Shown: positions 1 to 11,719 of the stretch, piece after piece
Layout: every line of letters starts with the position of its first letter
Position numbering within the stretch: position 1 is the first letter of the stretch
Source of the DNA: Linum tenue
Taxonomy: Eukaryota > Streptophyta > Magnoliopsida > Malpighiales > Linaceae
Direction: 5' to 3'
DNA: 64,000 nt
Assembly: GCA_946122785.1 (NCBI GenBank)
Contig: CAMGYJ010000002.1
Span: forward strand, 21,116,492-21,180,491
Made by a program: the position numbers and the translations under genes
Notes under the pieces: generated by a model
Told to the model about the DNA's origin: nothing
Database searches by the model: none
Seen by the model: the letters and a program-made list of their open reading frames with translations, nothing else

Positions 1-16
1 AATGTTTTTCCTTTCT

Positions 17-59
17 CGGGGCCTAGTCCACTGTCCGAATTTATGATTCGAGGGCCCCG
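17..59 (+). other. Stem-loop copy 1, upstream of ORF2 of element A
   Basis: The outer stem CGGGGCC (17-23) pairs with GGCCCCG (53-59), and the inner stem CGAAT (36-40) pairs with ATTCG (46-50). The unpaired strand between the 5' arms reads TAGTCCACTGTC. Copies at 1701-1748 and 37211-37258 keep this bulge almost unchanged while both stems change by compensating substitutions. This suggests a conserved RNA or DNA hairpin of unknown role. Confidence 0.6.
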
Positions 60-139
60 GGTGAGGGTGATTGTGACCTCACCATTGACGATTTTCCATG
101 TATGTTGCTGGATTTCTTCTGTTTTGTGGCTGCAGGAAA

Positions 140-1360
140 ATGAACACGTTCTTGAATATGCTCGACGCCGACCAGAGGGTGACTTTGCGGGACATCCGAC
201 GCCGCAAAGTCGTTCAGCACCACTACCTCGACTGGAGGGTCTTCGAGCAGCTGGGTGCTCGCGAGGCAATGGAGGCTGCCATTCGCGCCTTCTCTTGGCG
301 CCGCCTCCTCTGCCTTGCTGAGCCGATTTACAAGGAGCTGCTCTGGGAGTTCTACTCCACCTTCGAGCATTTCCGGACCCATCATGGAGCGCACGGCAAC
401 GCCATCCAGTTCCGACTCGGAGGGGAGTTCTACTCTCTGAGCTATGACGATTTTGGTCGGGCACTGGGGCTACTTCCACCGTTCCCCTGTCACCTGGCCA
501 TCGAGGAGCCCGACTGTCCCATCTTTCGGGACCAGCAGTTCTTCGAGCGGATCTGCCTCCCGGGGTATGCTGGATCTGTTTTCACCCCGGGCCACACCAC
601 GGCCACTCAGCTGCGACCAGAATGGCGTATCATCAACCAGCTGCTGGGGAAATCTTACACCCCCAGCGAGGGCTCCACCAGTCATCTTCAGCTCCGCACC
701 CTGCACTGCCTGCACTCCATGAGCCACGAGGAGGACAACCTCCATCTGTCCTCTTTCATTGCCCGGACCGTTGCCAAGCATAAGCGGTGTAATCGACCTC
801 TGGCATGTGGGCCGGTGGTCACTGCCCTGGCGCGGTACTACAACGTCGATCTCTCCCGGTTTACTCTCATCCAGGAGGCGATGCCATTCTCCAGGGACAC
901 CCTCCGGCGCCAGCTGATACTGGAGCACGAAGGGAACGTGACCTGGATCCGGGGCCTGCCTCGCCCTGTTCCTCGTGCACCAGAGGGTGAGGAGCCACCA
1001 GAGACTAGTGATGCTGCAGCCCGTCGGACCACCCGCCGGACGAGGTCTCGGTCCACTCCCTCTGCCCCGGGCGACTCCACTTCCGGTGCCGGCCCATCTG
1101 CTGCGCAGCCCACTATCTATCTTGCTGAGCAGATGGCAGCCCTTGTCCGCCAGAACGAGCAGATCCTTGCTGGCCAGGAGCACATCAACGCCCGCCTCGA
1201 CCGTGAGCGCGATGGTCGCCGCCGCATCATTTCAGCTCAGCATTACATGATGAGCTACTGGAACATGGATCCTGCTGCTGTGAGTTATCCTTGGGAGGCG
1301 TCCCCGGGGCATGAGGACTACTACCCGCCTCCCACTGGCGATGGAGGCGACGAGCTGTGA
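140..1360 (+). CDS. ORF2 of element A, plant retrotransposon ORF (ATHILA / putative plant transposon protein type)
   Basis: The protein of about 406 residues sits downstream of pol in Athila-type elements and its function is unknown. I chose the ATG at 140 because a 3' splice-site-like sequence (GGCTGCAG, ending at 135) lies just before it, as at ORF2 of element B; the frame is open back to an ATG at 98. The N-terminal 260 residues resemble B ORF2, with shared patterns such as FEQL, LWEFYSTF and a histidine-rich HxxHSM region. A Pro/Ser/Thr/Arg linker follows, then a predicted coiled coil (EQMAALVRQNEQILAGQE). I see no signal peptide or membrane segment, so an envelope role is not supported. 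The frame is intact. Confidence 0.75.
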   Translation: MNTFLNMLDADQRVTLRDIRRRKVVQHHYLDWRVFEQLGAREAMEAAIRAFSWRRLLCLAEPIYKELLWEFYSTFEHFRTHHGAHGNAIQFRLGGEFYSLSYDDFGRALGLLPPFPCHLAIEEPDCPIFRDQQFFERICLPGYAGSVFTPGHTTATQLRPEWRIINQLLGKSYTPSEGSTSHLQLRTLHCLHSMSHEEDNLHLSSFIARTVAKHKRCNRPLACGPVVTALARYYNVDLSRFTLIQEAMPFSRDTLRRQLILEHEGNVTWIRGLPRPVPRAPEGEEPPETSDAAARRTTRRTRSRSTPSAPGDSTSGAGPSAAQPTIYLAEQMAALVRQNEQILAGQEHINARLDRERDGRRRIISAQHYMMSYWNMDPAAVSYPWEASPGHEDYYPPPTGDGGDEL

Positions 1361-1700
1361 TCTGATTTTATCAGCCCATCGAGTGGGGCTTGGCTTTTGT
1401 CCATCTTTTCAGTTTAGACTCCGAATTGTGTTTTGTTTTTATTTCTTGTTCACGTTGTGTGGATTGTTGACTTGGAACTATGGTATTTCACCCATTGTGT
1501 GTGTTCTGTTGGTTCTAGCTCTGTGCCCATCGGACTGGTCCTTGTCCAGTCCTCTGCTTTTGACTGGTCCGCCATCCAGTCAACGTTCCTGACCACTGTT
1601 TCACGGTAACATCGTTCCCCTTCCCTTCGCTCCATTGAGGACACTGTCGCATTTAAGTGTGGGGGGGTTCTTTGTCTTTATTGGAACGTATGTATGGGTG

Positions 1701-1748
1701 CTTGGAGCCTAGTCCGCTGTCCGAATCTTACGATTTGAGGGCTCCAAG
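1701..1748 (+). other. Stem-loop copy 2, downstream of ORF2 of element A
   Basis: The outer stem CTTGGAGCC pairs with GGCTCCAAG, and the inner stem CGAATC pairs with GATTTG with one G-U pair. The TAGTCCGCTGTC strand matches the copies at 17 and 37211. ORF2 of element A is therefore flanked by two copies of the hairpin. Confidence 0.6.
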
Positions 1749-2345
1749 TACTGCTGTTTGTTCATATTGGCACTGTGTTTTGTTCGATGAATTGATTGGT
1801 TTTCGGATTAATGCATGACAACTTGTTGCGACTAGGACAACCTATGATAAGGACTGAGATGTGCAGTAGAACGATGTAGGGGTTCAGTTTTTCAACTGTT
1901 TGCTTGCCAACTGTGACTTGATCTGACTTGATCTGATTACTTGTTCTTGACAGTCGTTTATGCATCTAGTTCAGGGTATCAGAATGTGAGATAGAGCATG
2001 ATAGGTAGCCATGTGAGATTTGAGCCTGCTCGTTTCTTTCTTGTGCGATAGATCCCTCTTCCATGATGTGTAGCATTCACGTTGTCACTAGCTAAGATGA
2101 TGGGGGCATAGGATTAGCCCACGCCCAAAACTGACTGTCCTGATGTGTCTTATCCCCTAGTCAGCCCCTTTGAGCCGTGTGTTATCCTTTCTTTTGGTCT
2201 ATAATGAGAAAATCACCCTTGTTGCATCTTTTAGAAGGTTCCACAGAGTGGTTTTATATATATTCTCTGCTGTTTCTGCTAAAGTCTATGTGAGTGTTGG
2301 AGGTCGTGCTTAACAGTTGGGCATGTGTTTGAAATTTATGCAGAA

Positions 2346-2423
2346 GTGGTGGCTCTCTTAAGAAATGAAAAGAAAAATAAAAGAAAAACAAAGAAAAAAT
2401 TGAAAGCAAAAGAGAGCCACTAC
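2346..2423 (+). other. Hairpin with 50-nt purine-rich loop, element A
   Basis: GTGGTGGCTCTCTT (2346-2359) pairs with AAGAGAGCCACTAC (2410-2423), 13 of 14 positions plus a wobble. The 50-nt loop is almost entirely A and G. Element B has a hairpin of similar geometry but unrelated stem sequence at 37721-37794. Confidence 0.55.
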
Positions 2424-3181
2424 CAAAAATCTGAATAATGCCCAGTAAGTAGTGTTTCTTAGCAGTCTGGCTTGGAAATGCTGATGTTTATGCCTCCTTC
2501 GCTCTTGTGCTCTTGAGATATTGAGTAATGCAGGATAGCAGAAAGAAAATACCGGTTTGTTTGACTGTGTTTGTGTGTTTGGGAAATGTGGAACCTTTTG
2601 CTATGAATACTTCCACCACCTAAAAGGCCTTTTTCCCCATGTCCAAGACCCTAGCCAGTCATTTGAACCTGTGTCTAAGACCTCCTGATTAGTTAGTGGT
2701 GACATCCCATATGTGAACTCTAGCATTTAGAGGCTGCCATCATGGTGAAGAGATGATAGGGATTGAGAGAAATAGCATGCGCATCTTTCGCATCAAATTG
2801 TCCTGACCCCACTGGTCGAGAGTGAGTGATTCATTTCCATTTTCTATATGCTCTTGTACCCCGGTGAGGACCTAGATTGCTCGGTCTCTATTCTGATGTC
2901 TTGAGTTGGATGCATGAGTTGACTGTTTTGAGTAAGTGGTTGAATCAAGTCTAGGTTGGCCAGTGAACAGGAGGGAGACTCTTCCTTTACTCGATTTGCT
3001 GCACTCGATGTCCTTTGTGGTGGTTGTCCAGGTTGTTATTAAAGTTGTTCATGTGTTGATGTTTGAAAACCAGTTTGATTCACGTGTTCTGTGCCTCTAT
3101 GACTTGTCCCCGATGTTGGTTGACTGAATTATGTGAGCTTACCTTGTGTAGTACTTGGTTTGCTTGGGGACAAGCAAACAG

Positions 3182-3198
3182 TTAAGTGTGGGGGAATT
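3182..3198 (+). promoter_or_regulatory. Polypurine tract of element A
   Basis: TTAAGTGTGGGGGAATT lies directly before the LTR start TGATAG, where plus-strand DNA synthesis is primed in LTR retrotransposons. The same motif precedes the 3' LTR of element B. Confidence 0.75.
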
Positions 3199-4585
3199 TG
3201 ATAGCATCGTATTTGCACAGTGTTTTCACTCTGGTTTCCTGTCCATTTTGGCTCGAATTGATTGTTCCTTGGCCTATTTTACGCTAGGTTGTGTTGTTTT
3301 GTCGTATTTCAGGTCCTAGCAAGTAAAGAGGAGCAAAGGCGCAAGTTTCGGGTCATTTGGAGGTCAATTGGCGAGTCACAGAGTGAATTACGGGCAGGCC
3401 CTGCTAAATTACGGCCGTAATTAGCCAGGGCATGCCCGTAATTAATTGGCCGCGCATTCCCCCAGCAATTCTTCTCGGTGGTGAAATTACGGGCAAGACC
3501 CCCAGGAATTACGGCCGTAATTCCCAGATTACTGGCGGTAATTGGGAAATTACGGCCGTAACTTCTCCTCTGCCAGCTTAAGTGAAACGCGCGTTTTGGT
3601 GCGAATTACGGGCAGGAAGTGATTACGGCCGTAATTCTGCCCGTAATTCGCCCAGAGTCGGGTTTTTGAAGGCAGATTCGAGCCAAGGAGAGGGAATTCG
3701 ATTTTCTGGGCAAAAACAGAGTTTTAGAGAGAGAAAGAGCGAAGAACAAACCCTAGGAGCTGATTTGGAGTGGATTTCTCATCATTGAAGCCCAGATTGC
3801 GTCCCTAGGAGTGAAGATTGACATCCCAGAGCAGATTTTCCTCATCTTTATGAGTATGGCTACTCTGATTTCTGTTTTCCTTTCTCTCTCTATGGAGTAG
3901 AACCTTTCTCTCACTTGGGTATGAAGAACCCTAGTTCCTTGTGTTAGGGATTTGATTGTAATGACTTGGGATGATATTATTGTTTGATTTTAATCGAATG
4001 ATGCATGTTTCATGAATTGATTTGAGTCTGATCAGCTTGTTTCAATTTCTGCTTCAACCTGAGATAGATAGAATCTGATTAGGTTGTTAGAGCTTCTTCA
4101 TTCGATAGTAGGAGATTGGCTATACGAGAGTTAGCCAGTTTACTGCTTTGTACTGGTGTTCTTAACGCCAGTAGTGGAGTTCTGTGTTCATAGCCTCAGC
4201 TTTCTATCCCGGTGAAGACTAGTCGTCTGCCGGGTAGTTAGACTGAGAGGGCTTGGTCAGCTTAAGAGATTCCAAGCTACTGTCGGATCTTCCGCAGTCT
4301 AATCAACAGTAAATCAACCCAGGGAATTACAATTGAACCTAACTAAGGGGCTAGGGGGACTCAATCCCGAGTGACTCTTAACTGCTTTTGAAAACCGAAC
4401 CATTTCCTGCTTTCTTACTGCTTTTGCTTTAAACAACACTCACTCGACTTAGTTTGCTAGATAATAGAGAATCACGGAGTAAGCAGTAGATCTAGACCCC
4501 GGGTTGATAATTAAACTTGCCTATACTGCAGTCCCTTTCAGTGGTTACACTTGGCCATTGTTAGGTGTTGTGTTTTAGCGTGTCA
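3199..4585 (+). repeat. 3' LTR of element A
   Basis: The LTR starts TGATAGCATCG next to the polypurine tract and ends GCGTGTCA, about 1387 bp. It shares blocks in order with the LTRs of B and C: the TTTTACGCTAGGTTGTG segment, TATTTCAGGTCC, the GAGAGAGAAAG segment and the AGTGGTTACACTTGGCCA block near the 3' end. Between the second and third of these lies a palindrome block found only in A. The right end is inferred from alignment with B, so it may be off by a few bases. Confidence 0.75.
3388..3652. repeat. Palindrome block of LTR A (AATTACGGCCGTAATT)
   Basis: Four near-identical copies of the 16-bp palindrome occur at 3407, 3507, 3548 and 3620. Several half-sites (ATTACGGGCA, TGCCCGTAAT) lie between them. 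The block is at the same LTR position as unrelated palindrome blocks in elements B (27425-27650) and C (55765-55980). Confidence 0.7.
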
Positions 4586-6946
4586 CCCAACTACCCCACA
4601 TGTGATGCACGCGTACTTCCTTCCTTTCGGCTTTGATGATTCCCTTTCACCCTTCTTCTATTTCTTATTCCCTTTCTCATCCTCATCGAGTCCCTTTCTT
4701 CGTTGCTTCTTTGGTCTGCCCCTTTTTTCGAGTTTGCTACTAGAGGGACTCCACAATCCCCCAAATCAGAAACTGGTCAATACTCCTTGCCATTAGTAGG
4801 TGAAATGGAGAACTGGTATATCTTAGTCGTTGTTTCCCTCAGGTAGCAATCAACAACATTGTCCTTGATCAACATTTTTGCCTTCCTGATTGTCGTGATG
4901 GCATGCGCACACGGAATGCCGGTCAACTCCCAATGTCTACATGTAATGTCTTCTTCTTCATATTGACCACAACTTGGAGGCCCATATATACCAATCACAT
5001 GGATCAGCACATACTGCTTGCAGCTTCCTCTTATCCTTCTTCTTGAAACAAATAGGACCCTTTTCCACAAAGGCATGCTGCTTTATGGCCTCTTTCAACT
5101 CGTCGAAACTGCCAAATCTTTGCGAAACAGCGAAAGTAGGGATCTCCATGTCTCTCTCAGCTCGAAACTCCTCCACCTGGTGACTTTCCTCATCTTCATC
5201 TGAGCTACAAATTGTCCTTCGATTGTCTGAGTCGACATATGAACCCTCTTCTGCTTCTATGATAGTCTTCTTGCACTTCTCAATTTCATCTTCTTCGGTG
5301 TGGAAATCAGCTTCTACATATGCTGCTACGCTTCTTTCAAACTGCAGATTGTCAGCTCTGCTAAAGTCCTCCTCCTCTTCACTAGCCTCATAGTCATTGT
5401 CATCTTCTTCCTCATAGTCTGCATCATCACCCGAGTCACGACTAGCAGCTTCTTTACCCTTTTTACCCTTGGTGGCAGCTCCATCTTCGTCCTCATCACC
5501 GTCTATGAACTCAGCAATGTCTTCCTAAGAGATGGCATATAGTTCGATGACCCTCGCTTCTTCATTTGCACTTGTTGACATGGCGAGTATATCTTTATCT
5601 GGCGTGATCTCTGACACAACATCAAGTGAAGGAGAGCTCCATAAGAACTTCGGCTTGTCAATCTTCCCTCCACATGCCTTGTATATGTCAGGCAGATCAA
5701 GCGTTGATAACTCATCAATATCTGCATAGTCCCAGTAGTTTGTAGACTTCTCATCCAGAAAATGCTTGCCACCCTTCTTCTTCAATGCTTCTGATAAGTG
5801 CACTTCAAATGTAAACTCTTCACTAGAAGCACCTGTTCCAAACAACGAAAGAGAGAATGAGTGATTAAAAGTGACCAAAGCAGTAAAGGGGCAGAGGCAG
5901 TCTAACTTCTTTAACCCAACAACTAGTATTAAAAGCATGAAAATGACATGTCATGACCAATTCAATGCTGCTGGTTTTGGTATTCCACACAAACCCTAAT
6001 TTTCAATTCAAAAAAACAACAAACTGTTGTCATTTACTCCAATAAAGGCTAGCTGTGTGAGGAGATAGTTGACTCACCATATTTTGGTTGGGGCGCATTT
6101 GGTGCACGCACATGACCCACCATGGTGTTGTCGTGTAAGACTGAGCTGGAAAAACAACAAGAAGGACCTCCACCATCAGTATAAACAAAGGTAAAGCATC
6201 CAGCCCCAAAAGATTCCCCAGGACAGCGACAACTCATATTTAAAAGCGAGGAGAAGCAAATACCACTGAAGCCTTACCTGGAAAACAGGAGAGAAGAGGA
6301 TTACAGCTTTGAGGAAGGGGCTTCTTCTTTCTCCTTCGTCAACCACCACGGCCGGAGAAAATTCGAGCTCCGATTTAAGATTTCGCGTCGGGTTGAAATA
6401 GAGGAAAAACCAGTAGCGCGCGATGAAGAAGAGACGCAAGAGGAAGAACATACGCGGGAGGAAGAGATTGGGGGAAGGGATTTAGGGCGGCGGCGCGGCG
6501 ACCTCCATCCTCCTTCTTTGGCGATTTTCGATGGCCGCTTCTGGAGAGACGCAACGCTGGAGGATGAGAGGACGATGGAGGAAGGGAAAGTGCCCTACCC
6601 TCTCTGTTTCGATTTACTTTTCAGGGGGGGTTGGGTCTCGGGTTTGGGTTTGAGTCAATTAATTGGGTTGGTTCGCAGGTTGGGCAAGAATAGCTGACTG
6701 ACGGGTAAATATTACATGGCGGGTCGGGTCGTCATTTTTTAGAGTTAAAATATGCTGACTGTGATTTTCTGTTAGCCACGTCATCACTTAACGGTCGTCA
6801 TTAACGGAGTCTAACGGAGGTTAACGGAGAGTGACCGAACTTGGACTGTTCAACTAATTTGAGTGACTATAAATGGAATAAATCAATTCGAGTGGCAAAC
6901 ATGAAATTTTATAGCAATTCGAGTGACCAAACTTGCAATTAAGCCC
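4586..6946 (-). mobile_element. Decayed MuDR-type MULE, right part
   Basis: On the minus strand this segment starts at 6946 with GGGCTTAATTGCAAG, typical of plant MULE ends, and carries broken transposase exons. Element A interrupts it on the left, so the other terminus is upstream of the window. The coding remains lack the catalytic domain. Confidence 0.65.
4620..6237 (-). pseudogene. MuDR-type MULE transposase remnant
   Basis: Several minus-strand fragments can be ordered. A short N-terminal exon (6237-6070) comes first. Next is a PB1-like N-terminal region (about 5835-5530, FTFEVH...YWDYADIDELSTLDL). A MuDR DNA-binding region follows (about 5176-4970, FGSFDELKEAIKQHA...ICADPCDWYIWA-like). 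Then comes a SWIM zinc finger (about 4950-4890, CRHWELTGIPCAHA) and a GRPKK-like basic tail near 4720. The catalytic MULE domain expected between the DNA-binding region and SWIM is missing and the frames are broken. An acidic stretch at 5500-5200 lies between the first two domains. It cannot encode an active transposase. Confidence 0.65.
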
Positions 6947-7258
6947 ACATTTATAGATGTAGTTGTGACCATTGCTGGACGGGGAAAAGTGGAAAACAGA
7001 AGCCAGCAAGGCCCATTAACTTACGGGCCTCTTAGTTTTTTTTTTATGAATCGGTATACTTTCATTTCATCAAAAAGAGTTACTGGCAACACCCTTGGCA
7101 GCTAGGGGTATGGATCATGGGAATTCAAGAAACCAGCAAAACAGACTACCTTCAAGAACCAAACATAAAGGGAAACTCCTATATAGAAAACCCAAGAGTA
7201 TAAAACTACCAAAGAATAACCAAAAAACGGAACAATCCCGGGTAAGAGACCAGAAATT

Positions 7259-9769
7259 CTAAGAATCATGAGGCCAGAAACTTTCAAGCTCCAGTGAGTC
7301 CTGCACCAACACCCTAACTTCACTCTTTACCATGGAAACCAGAGCTTTAGGGGTCTTGTTGCTGTCACCAAAATCTCTACAACAGCGCTCCCTCCAAGTG
7401 CGACTCACCATTGACTGCCAAATCAATCGTCTTGTCATTGCACACGGCGTATTTGCCCCAGACTTCCTGATAGCCCAATCAAGATTCTCCTCCCATGTTT
7501 GCGGCAAGAAAGAACTAAATTTACCCAACAACAGCTTATGGATAGAGGAATAGTAGGGACAGACAGAAAACATGTGATCTCTTGTCTCATCTGGCTGATC
7601 ACAGAGAAAACAGTGGTCTGATCCGACAAATCCTCATTATTTCATCTTGTCCTTAGTTTGTATCTTGTTTTGGGTGATAAGCCATACAAGAAATTTATTT
7701 CTAGGGATCGAAGTCCCCTTCCAGAGAAGCTTATACCATCTTACTGCATTTTGTTTTGGCCTAACAACTTCCCAAACCAACTTAATAGAGTATCTTGGCA
7801 TAGCATTATTAATCCAATGAAGCAAGCCATTGTTCAAGCTAAATAGGTTAGGGATCTTATCACGAAGTCGCAACAACCTTTTCCAGTTCCAAGAACCATT
7901 CACATTCACAATACAGAAATCCCTACCTTTCAACTTATGTGCCTGAATCCAAACTACCCACTGTGAACCATGCTGCATCATTATCGCCCAAACCTACCTA
8001 AAAACACAAGCATAGTTCTAGGTAGTGAGGTCCCTCAGTCCAAGCAGTGGCGTAGCCAGGATTTTGGGTAAGGGGGTGCCAAAGAGAAAGAGGAACGAAG
8101 GAAGATGAAGGGTCAAGGGTGGGACTGGGAGAAGCTTGCTTGTTAGGGCTAAAGTTTTGATTACTGCTTGAATAAGCATGTAATTATGAGGTTTTTAAAT
8201 TTAATTTACTTATTATTTGTAAACGGTAAATTAAATATATGCAATAAAACATATTAGCGTATCACGAAAGTAATTGTGGTTTAGTGGAAGATGTCAAAAC
8301 TAATAGTAAGGGGGTTTCATGTTCAAATCCTAGCAATAGCATAAACTAATACCCTTATTTTTTGATGTTCTAGCCCCGACCCAAGGGTGTGCCGGGGAAC
8401 ACCCTACTTACACGGTGTCTCCGCCCCTGAGTCCAAGACCACCTTCTTTCTTCGGAATAGACAGATACTTCCCTGCCATTTTCGCTTTAAGCTTGAGCCC
8501 AGGTCCAACAGCCCAGAGGAAGTTGCTACAGATTCTTTCAACCTCACGAATAATCATTTTGGGAAGCATAAAGACACTCATCCAATACTGTGTCCTACTA
8601 TACAGGACAGAGCCAACTAGTTCCACCCTGCCAGCATAGTTTAGAGACTTTGTCTTCCACCCCTGCACCCTGCTCGTAATTCTGTCTATGAGAGGTCTGC
8701 AAGCGCTAACTTTGAGCTTCCCAGCCACTAGAGGTACTCCTAGATAACGCACTGGGAACCCACCTAACTGATAACCATATCTGCTAGCTCGAGCCACCAT
8801 CCCCTCCTTCTCTAACCCTCCAAAGAAAACTTCACATTTACTAGGATTTGACTGGAGACCAGAGAGCTTGTGAAACACACTCAGAACCCTCTGCACACTC
8901 TGAATGCCATAGTTTGAACCATCAGAAAAAACCAAAAGGTCATTGGCAAAACATAAGTGAGTCAGGCCTATCTTTTTGCACATTGAGTGGTAAGGAAACC
9001 TCCCCTTCTTAGCTTCCAGATCCAATAGACATGAAAAAACCTCCATAGTTACAACAAACAAATATAGGGAGAGTGGGTCTCCCTGCCTCAAGCTTTGCTT
9101 TGCAGGAAAGTAGCCCACTAATTCCCAATTAAACGCAATACTCAACATAGGGCTAGTGACACACATCTTTATCCATTCAATGAACTAACTAGGTACCCCC
9201 ATGGCTTCAAGCACAACAAAAAGAAACTGCCAATTCATAGAATCAAACGCTTTTATAAGATCAATCTTCAAAGCTGACCTAGTGGAAATATTCTTCTTAG
9301 AGTACTTATGCACTAGCTCATGAGCAAGGAGAATATTTTCCCCAATAACCCTCCCCTTTACAAATGCAGTCTGGTTCTTACTAATTACTAGGGGAAGCAG
9401 AGCACTAAATCTGTTTGCCACAATCTTTGATATACATTTATACACTATGTTGCAGCAAGAAATAGGCCTAAAAAACTTCATCTCATCTGGATTCTGGACC
9501 ATAGGAATCAGAGCAAGGATAGTAGCATTTACCTCTCTAGGTATCTTCCCAGACACAAAACAACTCTGGATAGCATTAATAATTTCAGCCCCAATGACTC
9601 CCCAAGAAGCTTGAAAAAAATTGGCATTATATCCATCCGGGCCTGGACTCTTATCTCCATTAAAACTAAACATAACATCCTTAACCTGAGTGGCAGTGAT
9701 AGGAGCACAGAGAGAGGTTACCTGTGGTGAATTGAGCTTATGCCTTAGCAAACCCTTGTAGAAATCCAC
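7259..9769 (-). pseudogene. LINE ORF2 reverse transcriptase remnant
   Basis: In minus-strand order it holds an N-terminal reverse transcriptase part (9769-9185) with KSPGPDGYNANFF, FRPISCCN and KIDLIKAFDS. The catalytic part follows (9166-8408) with RQGDPLSLYLF and CFANDLLVFS. A zf-RVT-like domain lies at 7981-7637, with a tail to 7259. The normal F/YxDD box reads FAND, so one catalytic aspartate is replaced. A stop or frame change lies near 9170 and the MITE splits the C-terminal part, so it is non-functional. Confidence 0.75.
8045..8429. mobile_element. hAT-type MITE in LINE, 385 bp
   Basis: The element starts CAGTGGCGTAGCCAGG and ends CTCCGCCCCTG, giving related inverted termini. A perfect 8-bp duplication AGTCCAAG lies at 8037-8044 and 8430-8437, as expected for hAT. 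No coding capacity. A related MITE is at 46391-46598. Confidence 0.85.
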
Positions 9770-9864
9770 TTACTCCAGCTCAACATGCGGGTTAACTTTC
9801 CCCAGCAGATGCATATAGAAATCAATAGCCACCTGACACATGCCTTCTACTGAATTAAAAAAAA

Positions 9865-10380
9865 AACTTACGGACCCAAATTAGTGCTAATTACTTGATA
9901 TTTCATTGGATTTGGGATCTCCTAAATAATTCATGCATGATTTAAAAGTAGTTTTTGTGCTACTTATTATTTGTGGGATTATGAATAATTAATTAATAGA
10001 TCTTGATCAAGTCATCATAGTTGACGGTTGTTCGCATATTTTCCATATTTCATAAGAAAAATGTATTTTTTTTGAAAAAAAGTGCTTGTTCATTAGATTA
10101 AGAATTACTAATTTATTTTTATACTAACAAAAATAAAACAATTATGCATAATTAGAAACTCCAAGGATATCCTATTGATAATCTAACAAAAAAAGTTATC
10201 ATAAATTTGGTCTGAACTTCATGGTCAACAATCACATAGAAATGTCATAATTAAAAAATAATAATTTAATAATAACAAATATTAATGTGCAAAAACATGG
10301 TTGATTGCTAAGAGCTGACATTGACGTATGAGGATAGTTCGAATTTTTATGATTAGTTCAAGAATATTATAATGATAAGA
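9865..10380. other. AT-rich noncoding DNA
   Basis: No coding frame, RNA gene or clear repeat boundary was seen; mostly AT-rich sequence. Confidence 0.5.
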
Positions 10381-10745
10381 ATCTCAAATCTTTTCAATAC
10401 ACTTACCTCATAATCGTCATTCTTAGAAGGCGATTCGTGTCAAAATTATGTCAATTATAATTTGTGATATTATAAATAAGAAAACACATGAGTTTGCATA
10501 ATAATTATTCAAGATTTACTTTGATTTGAAGATTTTAGAGTTTAAAGATTTAGGATTAGGGTTTATGGTTTATAATTTGTTGTTTTGAGTTTGCATTTAA
10601 TTTTTTTTAAAAATTACTGATTAGAGTTAATGAATTGATTAGTTTTGATCTTATATTATATCATCATATTAGATTAATGTTACCAATTAAAATAAAAATA
10701 TTTTTTAATAAAAAAAATATTTTTTAACACTAATTCACTCATTTT
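10381..10745. repeat. Dispersed repeat, copy related to 24085-24500
   Basis: It shares CCTCATAATCGTCATTCT, a TTAGGGTT-like tract, a GATTGATTAGTT(A/T)TGAT segment and an ACCAATTAAA segment, in the same order, with 24110-24400. Probably a short noncoding transposon family; ends not determined. Confidence 0.5.
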
Positions 10746-10887
10746 TGTGAGCACCGTTGATGAGTAAGTATTACACTATGTTTGGGAAGGGGGGTTAATG
10801 GGAGGGGGAGCAAGTTTGGGGGTAAATGCATTTGTCCCCATTTGGAAAATTATGAATAGTGTAGAGGGTGACATTAGGGGGCAAATC

Positions 10888-11711
10888 TAGAGGTGGGCAA
10901 CGGGAAACGGGTATTTGGGTATACCCAAACTCGTTCCATTTTTTGAGGGTTACGGGTACCCAAATACCCGTTATATTTATTGTGGGATGGGACTTGGGAT
11001 TAAGAATCACAACATTGGGTACCCGCGGGTTACCCGCTAATACCCGTTTGGGTACTTTAGATACCCGTATAATATATCCATGAAAATGAAACGGGAAATC
11101 ATCCAATAACAAAGTTACCTTCATGATAAACATATATAGTAGAGGAGTAATCCCGATGGCAGTCACCAACACATAAATGTCTTTCAACCGCGGGTATATA
11201 TAGACTATACATAGTCCTACTTCTAAATATGCATGCCAGGTACTTATCGTGAATTGTTAGCACACAGTAGCCATCAGTAGTTAGAGGAGCCATATTCTCC
11301 CACTGCAGCAGAACCATCCTTAGGCTTTGAAAAGCTCTTGGATTGAGCCATGGCCAACTCACCATCAATGAAATTAACTAGCGTCAGTACAAAATAAATT
11401 TAGTACTAAATTTAGTACCCATTTGCTTGAACTTATGGGGACGCAACTTATGGGACAATTGCAGTAGCTAAAACTTCGTTATGTTGTTGTTCTAACTCAG
11501 TTATAGACTATAGTAGCTTTATTTTGTTATTTTATTTGTTGAATGGGTATAAACGGGTAGTTTGGGTACCCATTATCCGTCCCGTATGGGTTGACGGGTA
11601 CCCGTTACCCGTTTGGGTTTGGGATATGGGATGGACTTTGGTCTCCAAATGGGATTGGGTACCCGTTTCAAACGGGACGGGTAGCCAATCCCGTACCGTT
11701 TTCCACCCCTA
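10888..11711. mobile_element. hAT-like non-autonomous element, 824 bp
   Basis: It begins TAGAGGTGGGCAACGG and ends CCGTTTTCCACCCCTA, imperfect inverted termini. A perfect 8-bp duplication GGCAAATC flanks it (10880-10887, 11712-11719). Subterminal DNA is rich in GGGTACCC-type repeats. A minus-strand frame inside (about 11368-10795) matches no family I recognise. Confidence 0.8.
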
Positions 11712-11719
11712 GGCAAATC

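Larger units (their letters stand above)
1361..3181 (+). other. 3' untranslated region of element A
   Basis: This 1.8-kb segment has no convincing coding frame. It holds a second polypurine-like tract (TTAAGTGTGGGGGGG, about 1653), stem-loop copy 2 (1701-1748), an A-rich-loop hairpin (2346-2423) and short degenerate stretches. Its order matches the region after ORF2 in element B. Confidence 0.6.
1..4585 (+). mobile_element. Athila-type Ty3/gypsy retrotransposon A, 3' part
   Basis: This is the 3' end of an LTR retrotransposon whose gag-pol and 5' LTR lie upstream of the window. It shows ORF2, a long 3' untranslated region, a polypurine tract and a complete 3' LTR, in the same order as element B at 27222-39464. 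Assignment rests on the ORF2 resemblance, the shared tract TTAAGTGTGGGGG, the same LTR start (TGATAG) and conserved LTR blocks. It was inserted into the coding region of an older MULE whose remains start at 4586. The TSD cannot be checked because the left end is outside the window. Confidence 0.85.
7031..9864 (-). mobile_element. LINE (L1-type), 5'-truncated
   Basis: The plus strand begins with a poly(T) run near 7035-7045, the poly(A) tail of a minus-strand element. A near-repeat AACTTACGGGCC (7018) / AACTTACGGACC (9865) flanks the element, 11 of 12 bases, and is a likely TSD. Inside are reverse transcriptase, its C-terminal part and a zinc-binding zf-RVT region. A hAT MITE interrupts it at 8045-8429. 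Confidence 0.75.

Noticed and set aside
470..1183. Long minus-strand frame over ORF2 of element A.
   Set aside because: A GC-rich shadow of ORF2; no family features.
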